The notes: a model not told the origin generated them from the sequence alone. DNA of 64,000 bases from Kutzneria chonburiensis (GCF_028622115.1 NZ_CP097263.1:8370001-8434000), one strand, 5' to 3'; positions 36,392 through 45,752 are shown, numbered from the stretch's first letter. Numbers and translations: made by a program.

Positions 36392-37304
36392 CGCCACCAC
36401 TACGGCAACGGCCGGCGGCACCGCCGCGGCCGCGCGCCACGAGTTCGACGCCAAGGCGCGGTCGCAGACGTCGATCATCCTCGGCCGCTTCGTGCATCAC
36501 CGGCTGGCCATGGTCAGCCTGGCGGTGCTGCTCCTGCTGGCGATCTCGTCCTTCGTCGTGCCGCTGTTCCTGAAGTACAACTACGCGGACACCAAGGCGG
36601 GCGGCTACCTCAAGCCCGGCGGCGGCCATCTGCTCGGCACCGACCAGCTCGGCCGCGACGCGCTGGCCCAGCTACTGCGCGGCACCCAGTTCTCGCTGGC
36701 CATCGCGTTCACGGTGGCGATCAGCTCGACCATCGTCGGCGTGCTGATCGGCGCCGTCGCCGGCTACCTGAAGGGCATCGTCGACAGCAGCCTGATGCGG
36801 CTGGTCGACCTGTTCCTGATCGTGCCGCAGATCGCGCTGACCGCCCTGCTGGTGCACGCCTTCGCCCCCAGCTGGTACGTGGTGGCCGCGGTGCTGGCGC
36901 TGTTCAACTGGATGCAGATCGCCCGTATCACCCGTGGTGAGGCGCTGTCGCTGTCGGCCCGTGAGTTCGTCGAGGCGTCGCGGGCGTCGGGCGGGGGTAC
37001 CTGGCACATCGTGTTCAAGCACCTGATCCCGAACATGGTCGGCACCATCACGGTCAACGCCACGCTGTCGGTGTCCACCGCCGTGCTGACCGAGGCGGCG
37101 CTGTCGTTCATCGGCCTCGGCGTGCAGCTGCCGGACACCTCGCTCGGCCTGATCGTGCAGGACAACTACACGCAGGTGCTGCTGCGCCCGTGGCTGTTCT
37201 GGGGTCCGTTCCTGGCCATCGTGCTGATCTCGATGACCATCAGCTTCATCGGTGACGGACTGCGTGACGCGTTCGACCCGAGGCAGACGAAGGTGCGTGC
37301 GTGA
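36384..37304 (+). CDS. Peptide ABC transporter permease (DppC-like)
   Basis: A 306-residue permease with six membrane segments and the DppC/OppC features GTDQLGRDALAQLLRGTQFS and EAA loop FVEASRASGGGTWHIVFKHL. Starts at a TTG that overlaps the end of the previous permease by 8 bp. Pairs with the DppB-like protein to form the channel. Confidence 0.92.
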   Translation: MPDATTTATAGGTAAAARHEFDAKARSQTSIILGRFVHHRLAMVSLAVLLLLAISSFVVPLFLKYNYADTKAGGYLKPGGGHLLGTDQLGRDALAQLLRGTQFSLAIAFTVAISSTIVGVLIGAVAGYLKGIVDSSLMRLVDLFLIVPQIALTALLVHAFAPSWYVVAAVLALFNWMQIARITRGEALSLSAREFVEASRASGGGTWHIVFKHLIPNMVGTITVNATLSVSTAVLTEAALSFIGLGVQLPDTSLGLIVQDNYTQVLLRPWLFWGPFLAIVLISMTISFIGDGLRDAFDPRQTKVRA

Positions 37305-38449
37305 TGACCGAGGGCGTCGACACGATCGACCCGAACGAGCCGCTGCTGCGGGTGTCCGACCTGACGGTCGACTTCCCGACCGACGACGGCGTCGTGCACG
37401 CGGTGCGTGACCTGTCCTTCGAGCTCAAGCCGCGTGAGGTGCTGGGCGTCGTCGGCGAGTCCGGCTCCGGCAAGTCGGTCTCCTCGATGGCGATTCTGGG
37501 GCTGCTGCCGAAGTCGGCCCGGGTCTCGGGCTCGATCTCGTACCGCGGCCAGGAGCTCAACGGCCTGAGCTACAACGAGATGCGCAAGTTCCGCGGCAAC
37601 TCGATGTCCATGATCTTCCAGGATCCGATGACGTCGCTCAACCCGGTTTTCACGGTCGGCGCCCAGCTGACCGAGGCCTACCTCGAGCACCACAAGGTGT
37701 CCAAGAAGGCGGCCTGGGCCAAGGCGGTCGAGGCGCTGGAGCAGGTCGGCATCCCGCAGCCGGACCGGCGGGCCAAGCAGTACCCGCACGAGTTCTCCGG
37801 CGGCATGCGGCAGCGCGTCGTGATCGCGATGGCGATCATCAACGACCCGGACGTGATCATCGCGGACGAGCCGACGACCGCGCTGGACGTGACCGTGCAG
37901 GCGCAGATCCTGGAGACGCTGCTGCGGATCCGGGACGAGACGAACGCCGCCATCATCATGATCACCCACGACCTGGGTGTGGTGGCCGGCATGGTCGACA
38001 AGGTGCAGGTGATGTACGCCGGCACCGTCGTCGAGGCCGGCTCGGTGGACGACGTGTTCGACGCGCCGCACATGCCGTACACGGTTGGCCTGCTCGGCTC
38101 CAACCCGGACCCGAGCATGATCGGGCAGCGGCTGACCCCGATCACCGGCGCGCCGCCCTCGCTGGTCAACCTGCCGTCGGGCTGCGCCTTCTCACCGCGC
38201 TGCCCGCTGGTGGCGCCGGTGTGCCACGAGTCGGAGCCGCCGTTGTTCGAGGTCGGCGGCACCGCGGCGCACCTGACCCGGTGCCACCGGTGGAACGACC
38301 TGGTCGGCTACGAGGACCCGAAGAAGCTGTTCGCCCGCAAGGAGATCGGCGCCGAGGAGCCGCTCGCCGCGCTCATGATCGACAACCCCGAGGCGGTCGT
38401 CGAGGAGCACCTCGCGGACAACAGTGACGAGAAGGAGGCCGCGTCGTGA
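37301..38449 (+). CDS. Peptide ABC transporter ATP-binding protein (DppD-like)
   Basis: A 382-residue ATPase: Walker [10 protein letters not shown]-loop [12 protein letters not shown], signature [15 protein letters not shown], Walker [13 protein letters not shown]. The C-terminal oligopeptide-transporter domain carries four cysteines in the pattern of the DppD/OppD iron-sulfur motif ([15 protein letters not shown] then C after LTR). An extra acidic tail of about 45 residues follows. The GTG overlaps the previous stop; an ATG one codon on is an alternative. Confidence 0.92.
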   Translation: MMTEGVDTIDPNEPLLRVSDLTVDFPTDDGVVHAVRDLSFELKPREVLGVVGESGSGKSVSSMAILGLLPKSARVSGSISYRGQELNGLSYNEMRKFRGNSMSMIFQDPMTSLNPVFTVGAQLTEAYLEHHKVSKKAAWAKAVEALEQVGIPQPDRRAKQYPHEFSGGMRQRVVIAMAIINDPDVIIADEPTTALDVTVQAQILETLLRIRDETNAAIIMITHDLGVVAGMVDKVQVMYAGTVVEAGSVDDVFDAPHMPYTVGLLGSNPDPSMIGQRLTPITGAPPSLVNLPSGCAFSPRCPLVAPVCHESEPPLFEVGGTAAHLTRCHRWNDLVGYEDPKKLFARKEIGAEEPLAALMIDNPEAVVEEHLADNSDEKEAAS

Positions 38450-39495
38450 GCACCGGCATCGAGACCAGGCCGGCCAGCGGCGACGCGGGCACCACCGGCA
38501 CTCCGCTGCTCCAGGTCAACGACCTGTTCAAGTCGTTCCCGGTGCGGGGCGGCGGCATCATCCCGCGCACGGTCGGCCACGTGCAGGCCGTGCACGGCGT
38601 CAGCTTTGATTTGGCCGCCGGCGAGACGCTGGGCCTGGTCGGCGAGTCCGGCTCGGGCAAGTCGACCACCGGCCGGGCCATCCTCCAGCTGCACAAGCCC
38701 ACCTCGGGCTCGGTGCGGTTCGAGGGCAAGGAGCTGACCACCATGCATCCCCGTGAGTTGCAGGGGATGCGGCGGGACATGCAGATCGTGTTCCAGGACC
38801 CGTACGCGTCGCTGGATCCGCGGTGGCAGGTCAACGACATCATCGCCGAGCCGCTGCGGATCCACCGGTTCGGCAGTCCGGAGGCCATCCAGCAGCGGAT
38901 CAACCAGCTGATGGAGATCGTCGGCCTGAACCCCGAGCACCGGAACCGCTACGCGCACGAGTTCTCGGGCGGTCAGCGGCAGCGTATTGGCATTGCCCGT
39001 GCGCTGGCCCTGAACCCGAAGTTCGTGGTGCTGGACGAGCCCGTGTCGGCGTTGGACGTGTCCGTGCAGGCCGGCGTGGTCAACCTGCTCGAGGAGTTGC
39101 AGCACGAGCTCAACCTCGCGTACCTGTTCGTGGCGCACGACCTGTCCGTGGTGCGGCACATCTCGCACCGGGTCGCCGTCATGTACCTGGGTTCGCTGGT
39201 CGAGGTCGGGCCGCGGGAGCTGATCTACAGCAAGCCCATGCACCCGTACACGCAGGCCTTGTTGTCGGCCGTGCCCGTGCCGGACCCGAAGCGCGAACGG
39301 GAGCGCCAGCGCAACCGGATCGTGCTCACCGGTGACGTGCCCAGCCCGGTCAATCCGCCGTCGGGCTGCCGGTTCCGGACCCGGTGCTGGAAGGCCCAGG
39401 ACATCTGCGCGACGGAGGCTCCGGAGCTGCGCAAGCGTGGCGAGAGCGAGCTGCTCTCGGCGTGCCACTTCGCCGAGGAGATGCCGGTCGCTTGA
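38446..39495 (+). CDS. Peptide ABC transporter ATP-binding protein (DppF-like)
   Basis: A 349-residue ATPase with Walker [11 protein letters not shown]-loop [12 protein letters not shown], signature [15 protein letters not shown] and Walker [13 protein letters not shown]. The C-terminal OppF-type cysteine region is present ([15 protein letters not shown], then ACHF). GTG start inside a GTGA overlap with the DppD-like gene. A strong terminator hairpin lies 11 bp after the stop, so this ends the operon. Confidence 0.92.
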   Translation: MSTGIETRPASGDAGTTGTPLLQVNDLFKSFPVRGGGIIPRTVGHVQAVHGVSFDLAAGETLGLVGESGSGKSTTGRAILQLHKPTSGSVRFEGKELTTMHPRELQGMRRDMQIVFQDPYASLDPRWQVNDIIAEPLRIHRFGSPEAIQQRINQLMEIVGLNPEHRNRYAHEFSGGQRQRIGIARALALNPKFVVLDEPVSALDVSVQAGVVNLLEELQHELNLAYLFVAHDLSVVRHISHRVAVMYLGSLVEVGPRELIYSKPMHPYTQALLSAVPVPDPKRERERQRNRIVLTGDVPSPVNPPSGCRFRTRCWKAQDICATEAPELRKRGESELLSACHFAEEMPVA

Positions 39496-39506
39496 TCTGT
39501 TGGCTC

Positions 39507-39547
39507 CGTGGGCCGTTCGACGACTCCCCCTCGTCGGACGGCCCACG
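39507..39547. terminator. Bidirectional terminator hairpin
   Basis: Arms of 17 bp (39507-39523 and 39531-39547) with one mismatch and a 7-base loop CTCCCCC. Follows the peptide transporter operon and faces the DUF397 gene on the other strand. Confidence 0.88.
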
Positions 39548-39622
39548 AGCCGTTTACCGGTTCCTCCCCACGGTGTCTTCGACCCTAGCGAGAGGGTCTG
39601 ACATTTTCGTGACGCCGCGAGG

Positions 39623-39802
39623 TCAGTCGGTCTTGATGCTGGTCAGAAAGGCGGCGAAGGCCTTGGCGGGGAAGAGAAGGACATCGCCCTCAGGATTCTT
39701 GGAGTCACGAACGGCGGTGGTGTGGGGTTGGGTGGACAGCTCCACGCAGTTGCCACCGTTGCCGTTGCTGTAGCTGGACTTTCGCCAGCGCTGGGTCGCC
39801 AT
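39623..39802 (-). CDS. DUF397 domain protein
   Basis: A 59-residue protein too short for many ORF filters. It starts MATQRWRKSSYSNGNGGNCV, continues ELSTQPHTTAVRDSKNPEGD and ends VLLFPAKAFAAFLTSIKTD. This is the DUF397 pattern (W-x-KSSYS...CVE...VRDSK...L.F...W/F..F). DUF397 genes nearly always sit next to an Scr1-type XRE gene, as here (10 bp spacing), and the pair is thought to act as a regulator and antagonist in development or toxin-antitoxin-like control. Confidence 0.9.
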   Translation of the reverse strand: MATQRWRKSSYSNGNGGNCVELSTQPHTTAVRDSKNPEGDVLLFPAKAFAAFLTSIKTD

Positions 39803-39811
39803 GCGGCCCTC

Positions 39812-40642
39812 CTAGAGTTCGCGCATCACCTGGTCGATCAGCCCCACGGTCTGCGCGGTGCTCAGCGCCGCGCCGAGGAGCCGCTCGAACGTGAGGCTAC
39901 ACGCGTCTACCTGCTCTTCCTGATCCAAATAGTCGGCGCTTGTCAGGCTCTCCAGATAGACGATCCGCACGTCGTAGGGATCCGGCAGCTGTAGCAACAC
40001 GAACGAGCTACCCATGGCCGCGTGCGCACCGGCGATGAAGGGGAGCACGTGCAGCTCGACAGTGGGAAGCTCGGCAATCTCCCTCAACCGGGTCAGCTGA
40101 TCACCCATCACGGTGCTACCGCCGACCACCCGCCGAACCACTGCCTCGTTGATCACCGACACGATCCGCGGCGGCGCTTCCTGTGTGAGGACGGCTTGCC
40201 GCTCAGCCCTTCCCGCGACCAGGCGATCGACATCACGCGCCGGTCGGGTGGGGTCGGCCGCGCGGGTGATGGCCCGCGTGTAGTCCTCGGTTTGGAAGAG
40301 GCCAGGGACCAATTCGTTCTCGTAACTGCGGATCTCGCTGCTTGCCTGCTCGATGCCGGTGAACTTCTGGGCCCAGTCAGCGACCCGATAGCTGGCTCGG
40401 TGGCGGGAGTCCTTGGCCAGTGCCTTCAAACGTTCGGCCTTCTTGGCCGGGAGGTCGAAGAGCTCCGCCAGCGCCTTGACCTCCAGGCTCGTCAAGGAGC
40501 CCTTGTCGTTCTCGATCCGGCTGATCTTCGACAGGTCGCAGTCCAGCACCTCGGCCATCGCCTCCCGGCTGACCGAGCTGTTCTCCCGCAGCTCCCGCAT
40601 CTCGAAGCCCAACAGGATCTTGCTGACCACCGGGTTCGCCAT
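39812..40642 (-). CDS. XRE family regulator with DUF5753 (Scr1-type)
   Basis: A 276-residue regulator. The N-terminal helix-turn-helix (LGFEMRELRENSSVSREAMA, then LSKISRIENDKGSLTSLEV) is followed by the DUF5753 region, with IRSYENELVPGLFQTEDYTR and the late block VELHVLPFIAGAHAAMGSSF. These proteins regulate development or antibiotic production in streptomycetes. The ATG at 40640-40642 (MANPVVSK) has GAGG about 9 bp upstream; ATG 40651 and GTG 40657 are also in frame. Upstream of the DUF397 gene in the same direction. Confidence 0.9.
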   Translation of the reverse strand: MANPVVSKILLGFEMRELRENSSVSREAMAEVLDCDLSKISRIENDKGSLTSLEVKALAELFDLPAKKAERLKALAKDSRHRASYRVADWAQKFTGIEQASSEIRSYENELVPGLFQTEDYTRAITRAADPTRPARDVDRLVAGRAERQAVLTQEAPPRIVSVINEAVVRRVVGGSTVMGDQLTRLREIAELPTVELHVLPFIAGAHAAMGSSFVLLQLPDPYDVRIVYLESLTSADYLDQEEQVDACSLTFERLLGAALSTAQTVGLIDQVMREL

Positions 40643-40737
40643 GGCCGACATCCTCACCTCAGCCCGCCCACATGTGCACCGACGTCACCCAATCGTGTCA
40701 CATCTAAACCGCACATGCAGGTTGTACTGTGCTTGGT

Positions 40738-40959
40738 ATGAGCGATCTAGTGCGGCTGACCGGCCCCCGGTTCGCGTGGCAGCCGGCGGACGGGCGTCGG
40801 CACTGCTACCCGGACGAGCAGCTCCTTGCCTGGGGCACGCACGTCATCGCGCTGTGCGGCAAGGGCATGGCGGCCCGGCGCGTGCCCCGCGCCGAGTGGC
40901 TCTGGCCGACCTGCCCGGACTGCGCCGACCAGGCACGACAGCGTCAATCCGATACGTGA
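40738..40959 (+). CDS. Small zinc-ribbon-like protein
   Basis: A 73-residue protein with H and C residues suited to bind zinc: HCYPDEQ, THVIALCGK and the terminal WPTCPDCADQ. Such small actinobacterial zinc finger proteins commonly lie beside Scr1/DUF397 pairs. It is divergent from the XRE gene with 95 bp between starts, so the regulator could control both. The function is unknown. Confidence 0.75.
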   Translation: MSDLVRLTGPRFAWQPADGRRHCYPDEQLLAWGTHVIALCGKGMAARRVPRAEWLWPTCPDCADQARQRQSDT

Positions 40960-41004
40960 ACCGGCCCGGGCCGCTACGCCACCGCCGCGTCACGGAGACG
41001 TCAC

Positions 41005-41050
41005 GCGCAGTTGGTTAGCTCAATCCTGTCGACGTCCGGGTGTTCCGAGT
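41005..41050 (+). other. tRNA-Asp-like fragment in the mshB upstream gap
   Basis: The string GCGCAGTTGGTTAGC (41005-41019) equals the D-arm of actinobacterial tRNA-Asp as I recall it, and CCTGTC (41025-41030) matches its anticodon-loop start. The rest does not fold as a tRNA: no acceptor stem, no anticodon stem pairing, and the T-loop GTTCCGAGTC has an extra base. At best this is a decayed fragment; chance is possible. The remainder of 40960-41204 has no clear gene. Confidence 0.25.
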
Positions 41051-41204
41051 CGCTGCCGGCCTCGCGGCAGGGGGAACTCGGGCCGCCCGGACGGAGACGA
41101 TCAAGGGGGAAACGAGGCCGCGTTCGCAGATTCCCCAGTCCCCGGACGCGGTCTCGGCCTCCCCAGGAGGGTCGGGCGTCAGGCCCTCGCTCTACCCTTG
41201 ACCG

Positions 41205-42071
41205 GTGACCCTGACCGCCCCACCACGGCTCGCGCTGGTGCACGCGCACCCCGACGACGAGAGCCTGTGGACCGGGGGGACCATCGCCCACTACGCCTCA
41301 CTCGGCGTGCACGTCACCGTCGTCACCTGCACGCTCGGTGAGGAGGGCGAGATCATCCCCGCCAGCCTGAACGAACTGCGCGCCGAAGCCGCCGACCAAC
41401 TAGGCGGCTACCGGGTCGGTGAGCTCCGCTCCGCCTGCGCCGCGCTCCGCGTCAACGACCACCGCTTCCTCGGCGGCATCGGCCGGTGGCGCGACTCGGG
41501 CATGGTCGGCGTCGAGGCCAACCAGCACCCGCGGGCCTTCGTCTCCGGCGACCTCGCCGTGCAGACCGAGCAGCTCGCCGAGGTGTTGCGCGAGGTCAAG
41601 CCGCAGGTCGTCGTCAGCTACGACAGCTTCGGCGGTTACGGCCACCCCGACCACATCCGGGCCCACGAGATCACCACCGCCGCGGCCGCCCAGGTGCCTG
41701 ACGTGCTGCGCGTCTTCCACAGCGTCACCTCCCGCGACGCCGTCGCCGCCGGCCTGGAGAAGCTCCGTGGCGTCGAGGGCGTGCCCTACCGCATGCCCGC
41801 GCCCGGCGAGCTGCCCGTCGTCGACGACGAGGTGATCACCACCCGCGTCGACATCGAGGCCCACGTGCCGGCCAAGCTGTCCGCCCTGCGGGCCCACGCC
41901 ACGCAGGTCAGCGTCTGGCAGAACGGTGAGGGCGCGGCCTGCTACGCCCTGTCCAACGGCATCACCCAGCCCGTCATCGGCACCGAGTTCTACGTGCTGG
42001 CGGCCGGTCCCTCGGAGGGCGCGGAAACCGATCTCTTCGGAGGCCTGAACGACGTGGAACGCACGCGATGA
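41205..42071 (+). CDS. mshB: GlcNAc-Ins deacetylase MshB (mycothiol synthesis)
   Basis: A 288-residue LmbE-family zinc deacetylase. The motif HAHPDDES (13-20; H15 and D18 as metal ligands) and the later GGYGHPDHIRAHE supply the zinc site. MshB removes acetyl from GlcNAc-inositol, the second step after MshA/MshA2 in making mycothiol, the main thiol of actinomycetes. The start is a GTG; upstream sequence is non-coding. The stop overlaps a tiny ORF (ATGA). Confidence 0.94.
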   Translation: MTLTAPPRLALVHAHPDDESLWTGGTIAHYASLGVHVTVVTCTLGEEGEIIPASLNELRAEAADQLGGYRVGELRSACAALRVNDHRFLGGIGRWRDSGMVGVEANQHPRAFVSGDLAVQTEQLAEVLREVKPQVVVSYDSFGGYGHPDHIRAHEITTAAAAQVPDVLRVFHSVTSRDAVAAGLEKLRGVEGVPYRMPAPGELPVVDDEVITTRVDIEAHVPAKLSALRAHATQVSVWQNGEGAACYALSNGITQPVIGTEFYVLAAGPSEGAETDLFGGLNDVERTR

Positions 42072-42115
42072 CCGACGACTTCGCCTCCTTGAACCACCTG
42101 GAGTCCGTGCGATGA
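42068..42115 (+). CDS. Possible 15-residue coupling ORF between mshB and a membrane protein gene
   Basis: ATG at 42068 overlaps the mshB stop, and the frame MTDDFASLNHLESVR ends with TGA overlapping the next ATG at 42112. Both junctions are ATGA. This could couple translation from mshB to the membrane protein gene across the gap. No independent evidence of expression; it may be chance. Confidence 0.3.
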   Translation: MTDDFASLNHLESVR

Positions 42116-42510
42116 GGCCCGGCGACTGGGTGGTTCTCGTCGTGCTCGTGCTCGACGCGATCCTGCTCGCGGTCGTCGACATCGTGTTCCTGCCGGCCCG
42201 GTTCGACGGCACCACGCTGCCGGACCTCGGCGGCTTCCCGTTCCCGATCACCATCGTGATCGCCTTCATCACCACGCCCATGCTGGTCCGGGCCGCCGCC
42301 CGCCTGAAGCCGGTGACCTGGGTCGGCGGCCTGCCGGCGTTCGCCTGGATCGCCGTGACGCTCTGGCTGACCGTGGGCGGGCCGGGCGGAAACTTCCTGG
42401 TCTACCCGGACTGGCGGATCCTCGCGTTGCTGGCGGCCGGAGCGCTGCCGTCGGCGGTGGTCCTGGGCAACGCGCTCGGCCGGGCCCGACTGCCCACGGC
42501 CAGTGGATGA
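42112..42510 (+). CDS. Small membrane protein downstream of mshB
   Basis: A 132-residue protein with four hydrophobic segments (WVVLVVLVLDAILLAVVDIV, FPITIVIAFITTPMLV, LPAFAWIAVTLWLTV, ILALLAAGALPSAVVLGNAL). The position right after mshB matches the conserved membrane protein gene after mshB in mycobacteria. The function is unknown. It overlaps the next gene by 8 bp. Confidence 0.8.
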   Translation: MRPGDWVVLVVLVLDAILLAVVDIVFLPARFDGTTLPDLGGFPFPITIVIAFITTPMLVRAAARLKPVTWVGGLPAFAWIAVTLWLTVGGPGGNFLVYPDWRILALLAAGALPSAVVLGNALGRARLPTASG

Positions 42511-43129
42511 CCCAGTGGATGACGCCGAGGTCGTCGCCGCGCTCCGGCCGTTCGTCCGCGCGGCCGGGCCCGTGTTGGCCGTGCTCGGCGACCCCGACCC
42601 GTTCCGGCTGCACGGCCGGGCCATCGGCGCGGTGGCCAACATCGACGGCGTCGACCCCAAGTACCTGGCCCGCCTCGGGACCCTGCCCACCGAGCTGACC
42701 AGCCGCGTCGCCGCCCTGGTGCCGCTGCTGGTCGCGTCCACCGGTGTCGACCGCAAGGCGCTGACGCTGTGCGAGCAGGCCCTGGTCGTCTGCGCCGAGG
42801 CCGACACCGTCGAGCTGCGGGTGCGGGTGCTGGCCGCCGTGCTTTACGGCCGTGACGTCAACGCGGCGTCGGTCGGCGGCGACGAGGACGGCCAGACCGC
42901 GTACCTGCTTACCGAGCTGGTCGAGGCCAACCGGCGGCACGGGCGCGTCACCGTGCGGGCCCTGGCCGCCACCGCCCAGCGGCTGGGCCAGTTGTTGGCG
43001 ACGATCGACGGACGCACCGGACCCTTGATCGGTGGGAGGCTGGTGCTGTGGCGACTGCGCAAACGTGCGCGGCGCTGGATGCGGGAGCAGAGCGCGGTCC
43101 GCTGGGACCCGCGTGGGAGGCAGTCATGA
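42503..43129 (+). CDS. Hypothetical protein
   Basis: A 208-residue helical, soluble protein starting from a GTG (VDDPVDDAEVVAALRPF). It contains leucine- and alanine-rich helices (TSRVAALVPLLVASTGVDRK, LTLCEQALVVCAEADTVEL) and a basic C-terminus (WRLRKRARRWMREQ). No family is recognised. It overlaps the preceding membrane protein gene and, by ATGA, the following small gene, so all belong to the mshB operon. Confidence 0.7.
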   Translation: MDDPVDDAEVVAALRPFVRAAGPVLAVLGDPDPFRLHGRAIGAVANIDGVDPKYLARLGTLPTELTSRVAALVPLLVASTGVDRKALTLCEQALVVCAEADTVELRVRVLAAVLYGRDVNAASVGGDEDGQTAYLLTELVEANRRHGRVTVRALAATAQRLGQLLATIDGRTGPLIGGRLVLWRLRKRARRWMREQSAVRWDPRGRQS

Positions 43130-43287
43130 GCGTGCAGCGCAAGGACGACCGGCACTCCAACGACCCGGTCGACGCCATCAAGGCACTGGTCGACGGCGAG
43201 AACGAGAAGGCCAAGCCGGGCATGGGCGGCCCCGCCTTCAAGATTGTCGGTGACCTTCGTCACACGAACAAGAAGAAGGGCAAGTAG
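43126..43287 (+). CDS. Small basic hypothetical protein
   Basis: A 53-residue protein, MSVQRKDDRHSNDPVDAIKA to KIVGDLRHTNKKKGK, with a Lys-rich tail. The ATG has a GGGAGG site 5 bp before it and overlaps the previous stop, which supports it over the longer open frame. No known family. A weak hairpin (GTAAGA at 43301, TCTTAC at 43324) lies just after it. Confidence 0.65.
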   Translation: MSVQRKDDRHSNDPVDAIKALVDGENEKAKPGMGGPAFKIVGDLRHTNKKKGK

Positions 43288-43325
43288 TCCCCGGGCTGAT
43301 GTAAGAGGTCTCGGCCGATGAGGTC

Positions 43326-44042
43326 TTACGGCCGCAGATACCGGTAGCGGTGGTGCTCGGCGAAGCCGAGGTCCTCATACAGCCGGATCGCGGCCTCGTT
43401 GTGCACGGCGACCTGGAGCACCGCGTTCCGCGCGCCGCGGTCCCGGGCCCATGCGCCCAGCGCGGCCAGCAGCCGCCGGGCGGTGCCCTGGCGGCGTAGC
43501 TCCGGCCGCACGGCCAGCCGTGAGATGTGCAACGTCGAGTCCACGATGCAGCCCCGGACCACCGCCGCACCCTCGACGTAGCCGAAGCCGAGCAGCGGGC
43601 CCGTGCCGAGCACGTGCCGCTGCGCCGGCGTGGGCTCGCCGACGGCCAGTTCCCACCACTGCGGCGACGGCTTGTCCAAAATCTCGCCCGGCGCCTCCCC
43701 ATCGGGCAGTGCCACATCAGGGAGTGGCCCGACCATCACCGCCGACTCCGCCCCGCCAGGGTGGTCTTCGGCCAGCTGCCAGCCGGCCGCCCGGATGTCT
43801 CGCTCGGTGGGCGACCCCACCGTGACGTGAGCCGCCGGTGTGATGGCGTGACGGGCCGCGAAAGCGACGATGGTGGCCAGGGCCTCGGGAATCGGCCGGC
43901 CGGGATCGCCCGTGGTCAGGGCGCTGTTGGCCCGCCCGGTGAAGCCGTCGGCGGCGCGCAGGCGCCACTGGCCGAGCCGCTCGTCGACCAGCGCCGGCCA
44001 GGCGTCGGCGCACCGGATCTCCAGTTTCGCGATGGCGTCCAT
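43326..44042 (-). CDS. GNAT family N-acetyltransferase
   Basis: A 238-residue protein. The C-terminal GNAT domain has [20 protein letters not shown] (acetyl-CoA loop) and [20 protein letters not shown]. The N-terminal 120 residues form a second, degenerate GNAT-like half ([20 protein letters not shown]), as in MshD-like or DUF4081-type double-GNAT proteins. The ATG at 44040-44042 starts [11 protein letters not shown]. Because of mshB nearby, mycothiol synthase activity was considered, but the sequence fits general GNAT better. Confidence 0.8.
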   Translation of the reverse strand: MDAIAKLEIRCADAWPALVDERLGQWRLRAADGFTGRANSALTTGDPGRPIPEALATIVAFAARHAITPAAHVTVGSPTERDIRAAGWQLAEDHPGGAESAVMVGPLPDVALPDGEAPGEILDKPSPQWWELAVGEPTPAQRHVLGTGPLLGFGYVEGAAVVRGCIVDSTLHISRLAVRPELRRQGTARRLLAALGAWARDRGARNAVLQVAVHNEAAIRLYEDLGFAEHHRYRYLRP

Positions 44043-44228
44043 CCGGTGACTGTGCCGGGGGCCACATGGCGGTTCCAGCTCATTTCTCGATCCTCGGGAC
44101 GTACCGTGGCGATTGGGGTGCCCAGGTGCGAGCCTTGCCTCCCAGCCGGGGGATACTGGCCGGGTGCCCGCGGGACCCAGCACCGATGTCCCGCGGCAGA
44201 TGGACGAAGACGGAAGCAGGAGAACGCA

Positions 44229-44555
44229 GTGACCTACGTGATCGCCGAGCCCTGCGTCGATCTACTCGACAAGGCGTGCATCGAAGAGTGCCCCGTCGAC
44301 TGCATCTACGAGGGTGACCGGATGCTCTACATCCACCCCGACGAGTGCGTCGACTGCGGTGCCTGTGAGCCGGTCTGCCCGGTGGAGGCCATCTACTACG
44401 AGGACGACGTCCCCGACCAGTGGAAGGACTACACGAAGGCGAACGCGGACTTCTTCAACGAGCTGGGCTCGCCCGGCGGCGCGGCGAAGATCGGCAAGAC
44501 CAGCAACGACCCGTCGTTCGTGGCCCAGCTGCCGCAGCAGGCCGCGCACGAGTGA
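44229..44555 (+). CDS. fdxA: 7Fe ferredoxin (FdxA/FdxC type)
   Basis: A 108-residue ferredoxin. Cysteines at 9, 17, 21, 40, 43, 46 and 50 have the spacing of proteins with one [3Fe-4S] and one [4Fe-4S] cluster; C25 is an extra cysteine. The C-terminal stretch [20 protein letters not shown] is typical of the mycobacterial homologue. GTG start with AGGAG 7 bp before. The stop overlaps the dapC start (GTGA). It donates electrons, for example to cytochrome P450s or other oxidoreductases. Confidence 0.95.
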   Translation: MTYVIAEPCVDLLDKACIEECPVDCIYEGDRMLYIHPDECVDCGACEPVCPVEAIYYEDDVPDQWKDYTKANADFFNELGSPGGAAKIGKTSNDPSFVAQLPQQAAHE

Positions 44556-45655
44556 GTGGTTCTACGACGGGGCCGGCGCTGCCGGACTTCCCGTGGGACT
44601 CGCTGGCCGACCACACCGCCACCGCGCGGTCGCACCCGGACGGTGTGGTCGACCTGTCCGTCGGCACGCCGGTCGACCCGGTGCCCGAGCTGATTCGTGA
44701 CGCCCTCGCGGCGGTCAGCGACCAGCCCGGATATCCGACCACCCACGGCACCCCCGAGCTGCGCCAGGCCGCCGTCGACGCGATGGACCGCCGGTTCGGC
44801 GTCCGTGGGCTCGACCCGGTCGCCGTGCTGCCGACCATCGGCTCCAAGGAGCTGGTGGCCTGGCTGCCGACGCTGCTCGGCGTGCGCGGCGGGGACCTGG
44901 TGGCCATTCCCGAGCTGGCGTACCCGACCTACGAGGTCGGGGCCCTGCTGGCCGGGGCCGAGGTGGCGCGGGTGGAGGGCCTGACCGCCCTCGGTCCGCG
45001 GCGGCCGGCCCTGCTGTGGCTGAACTCGCCGTCCAACCCGACCGGGCGGGTGCTGCCGATCGAGCACCTGCGCAAGGTCGTGGACTGGGCCCGTGAGCGC
45101 GGCACCATCATCGCCTCCGACGAGTGCTACCTGTCTCTGACCTGGGACTCTTCGGCCGTGTCGATCCTGGACCCGCGGGTCAGCGGCGGCAGCACCGAGG
45201 GGCTGCTGGCCGTGCACTCGCTGTCCAAGTCCTCCAGCCTCGCCGGCTATCGCGCCGGGTTCGTCACCGGCGATCCGGTGCTGGTCAAGCGCCTGCTGGA
45301 GATCCGCAAGCACGCCGGCATGATCGTGCCTCGGCCCGTGCAGTCGGCGATGACCGCCGCTTTGCGCGACGACCAGCACGTCGTGGAGCAGCGGGCTCGG
45401 TACGAGGCCCGGCGCAAGGTCCTGCGGGAGGCAGTGCTCGGCGCCGGCTTCCGTGTCGACCACTCCGAGGCCGGCCTGTACCTGTGGGCCACCCGTGACG
45501 AGGACGCCTGGGACACCGTCGCCTGGCTGGCGTCGCGCGGCATCTTGGCCGCTCCCGGCACCTTCTACGGCCCCAAGGGCGGCAAGCACGTGCGGATGGC
45601 GCTCACCGCCACCGACGAACGTATCGCCGCCGCCGCTGCCCGGCTCACCGCCTAG
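44552..45655 (+). CDS. dapC: Succinyldiaminopimelate aminotransferase
   Basis: A 367-residue fold type I, PLP-dependent aminotransferase. Visible are [15 protein letters not shown], the Asp motif [13 protein letters not shown], the PLP lysine in [16 protein letters not shown] and [18 protein letters not shown]. It converts N-succinyl-2-amino-6-ketopimelate to the diaminopimelate precursor in lysine and cell-wall synthesis. Downstream of ferredoxin as in M. tuberculosis and close to dapD/dapE. Confidence 0.92.
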   Translation: MSGSTTGPALPDFPWDSLADHTATARSHPDGVVDLSVGTPVDPVPELIRDALAAVSDQPGYPTTHGTPELRQAAVDAMDRRFGVRGLDPVAVLPTIGSKELVAWLPTLLGVRGGDLVAIPELAYPTYEVGALLAGAEVARVEGLTALGPRRPALLWLNSPSNPTGRVLPIEHLRKVVDWARERGTIIASDECYLSLTWDSSAVSILDPRVSGGSTEGLLAVHSLSKSSSLAGYRAGFVTGDPVLVKRLLEIRKHAGMIVPRPVQSAMTAALRDDQHVVEQRARYEARRKVLREAVLGAGFRVDHSEAGLYLWATRDEDAWDTVAWLASRGILAAPGTFYGPKGGKHVRMALTATDERIAAAAARLTA

Positions 45656-45691
45656 CCGAGGCTACCGCCGCCCGCCCCCAGCACCCCAGCT

Positions 45692-45752
45692 TTTTGCCAC
45701 ATGCGCTTCCTACTTGGCGCCTGATGCCACATAGGAAGCGCATGTGGCAAAA
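45692..45752. repeat. 21-bp perfect inverted repeat, T-first polarity
   Basis: Arms 45692-45712 and 45732-45752 are perfectly complementary over 21 bp, with a 19-base spacer holding a further 4-bp stem (TGGC...GCCA). The left arm begins TTTTGCCACATGC. The motif TGCCACAT occurs in the left arm, again at 45725 and inverted in the right arm. It is AT-richer than its surroundings. It lies between the convergent dapC and CHAD genes, so it may end both transcripts. But it has T's 5' and A's 3', the reverse of a classic bidirectional terminator. Confidence 0.85.

Noticed and set aside
43326-44042. Mycothiol synthase MshD
   Set aside because: Double-GNAT shape and mshB nearby are suggestive, but no MshD-specific motif was recognised, so it is left as a GNAT.
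45692-45752. tRNA or classic Rho-independent terminator
   Set aside because: No cloverleaf can be drawn, and the T and A tracts are on the wrong sides for a standard terminator.
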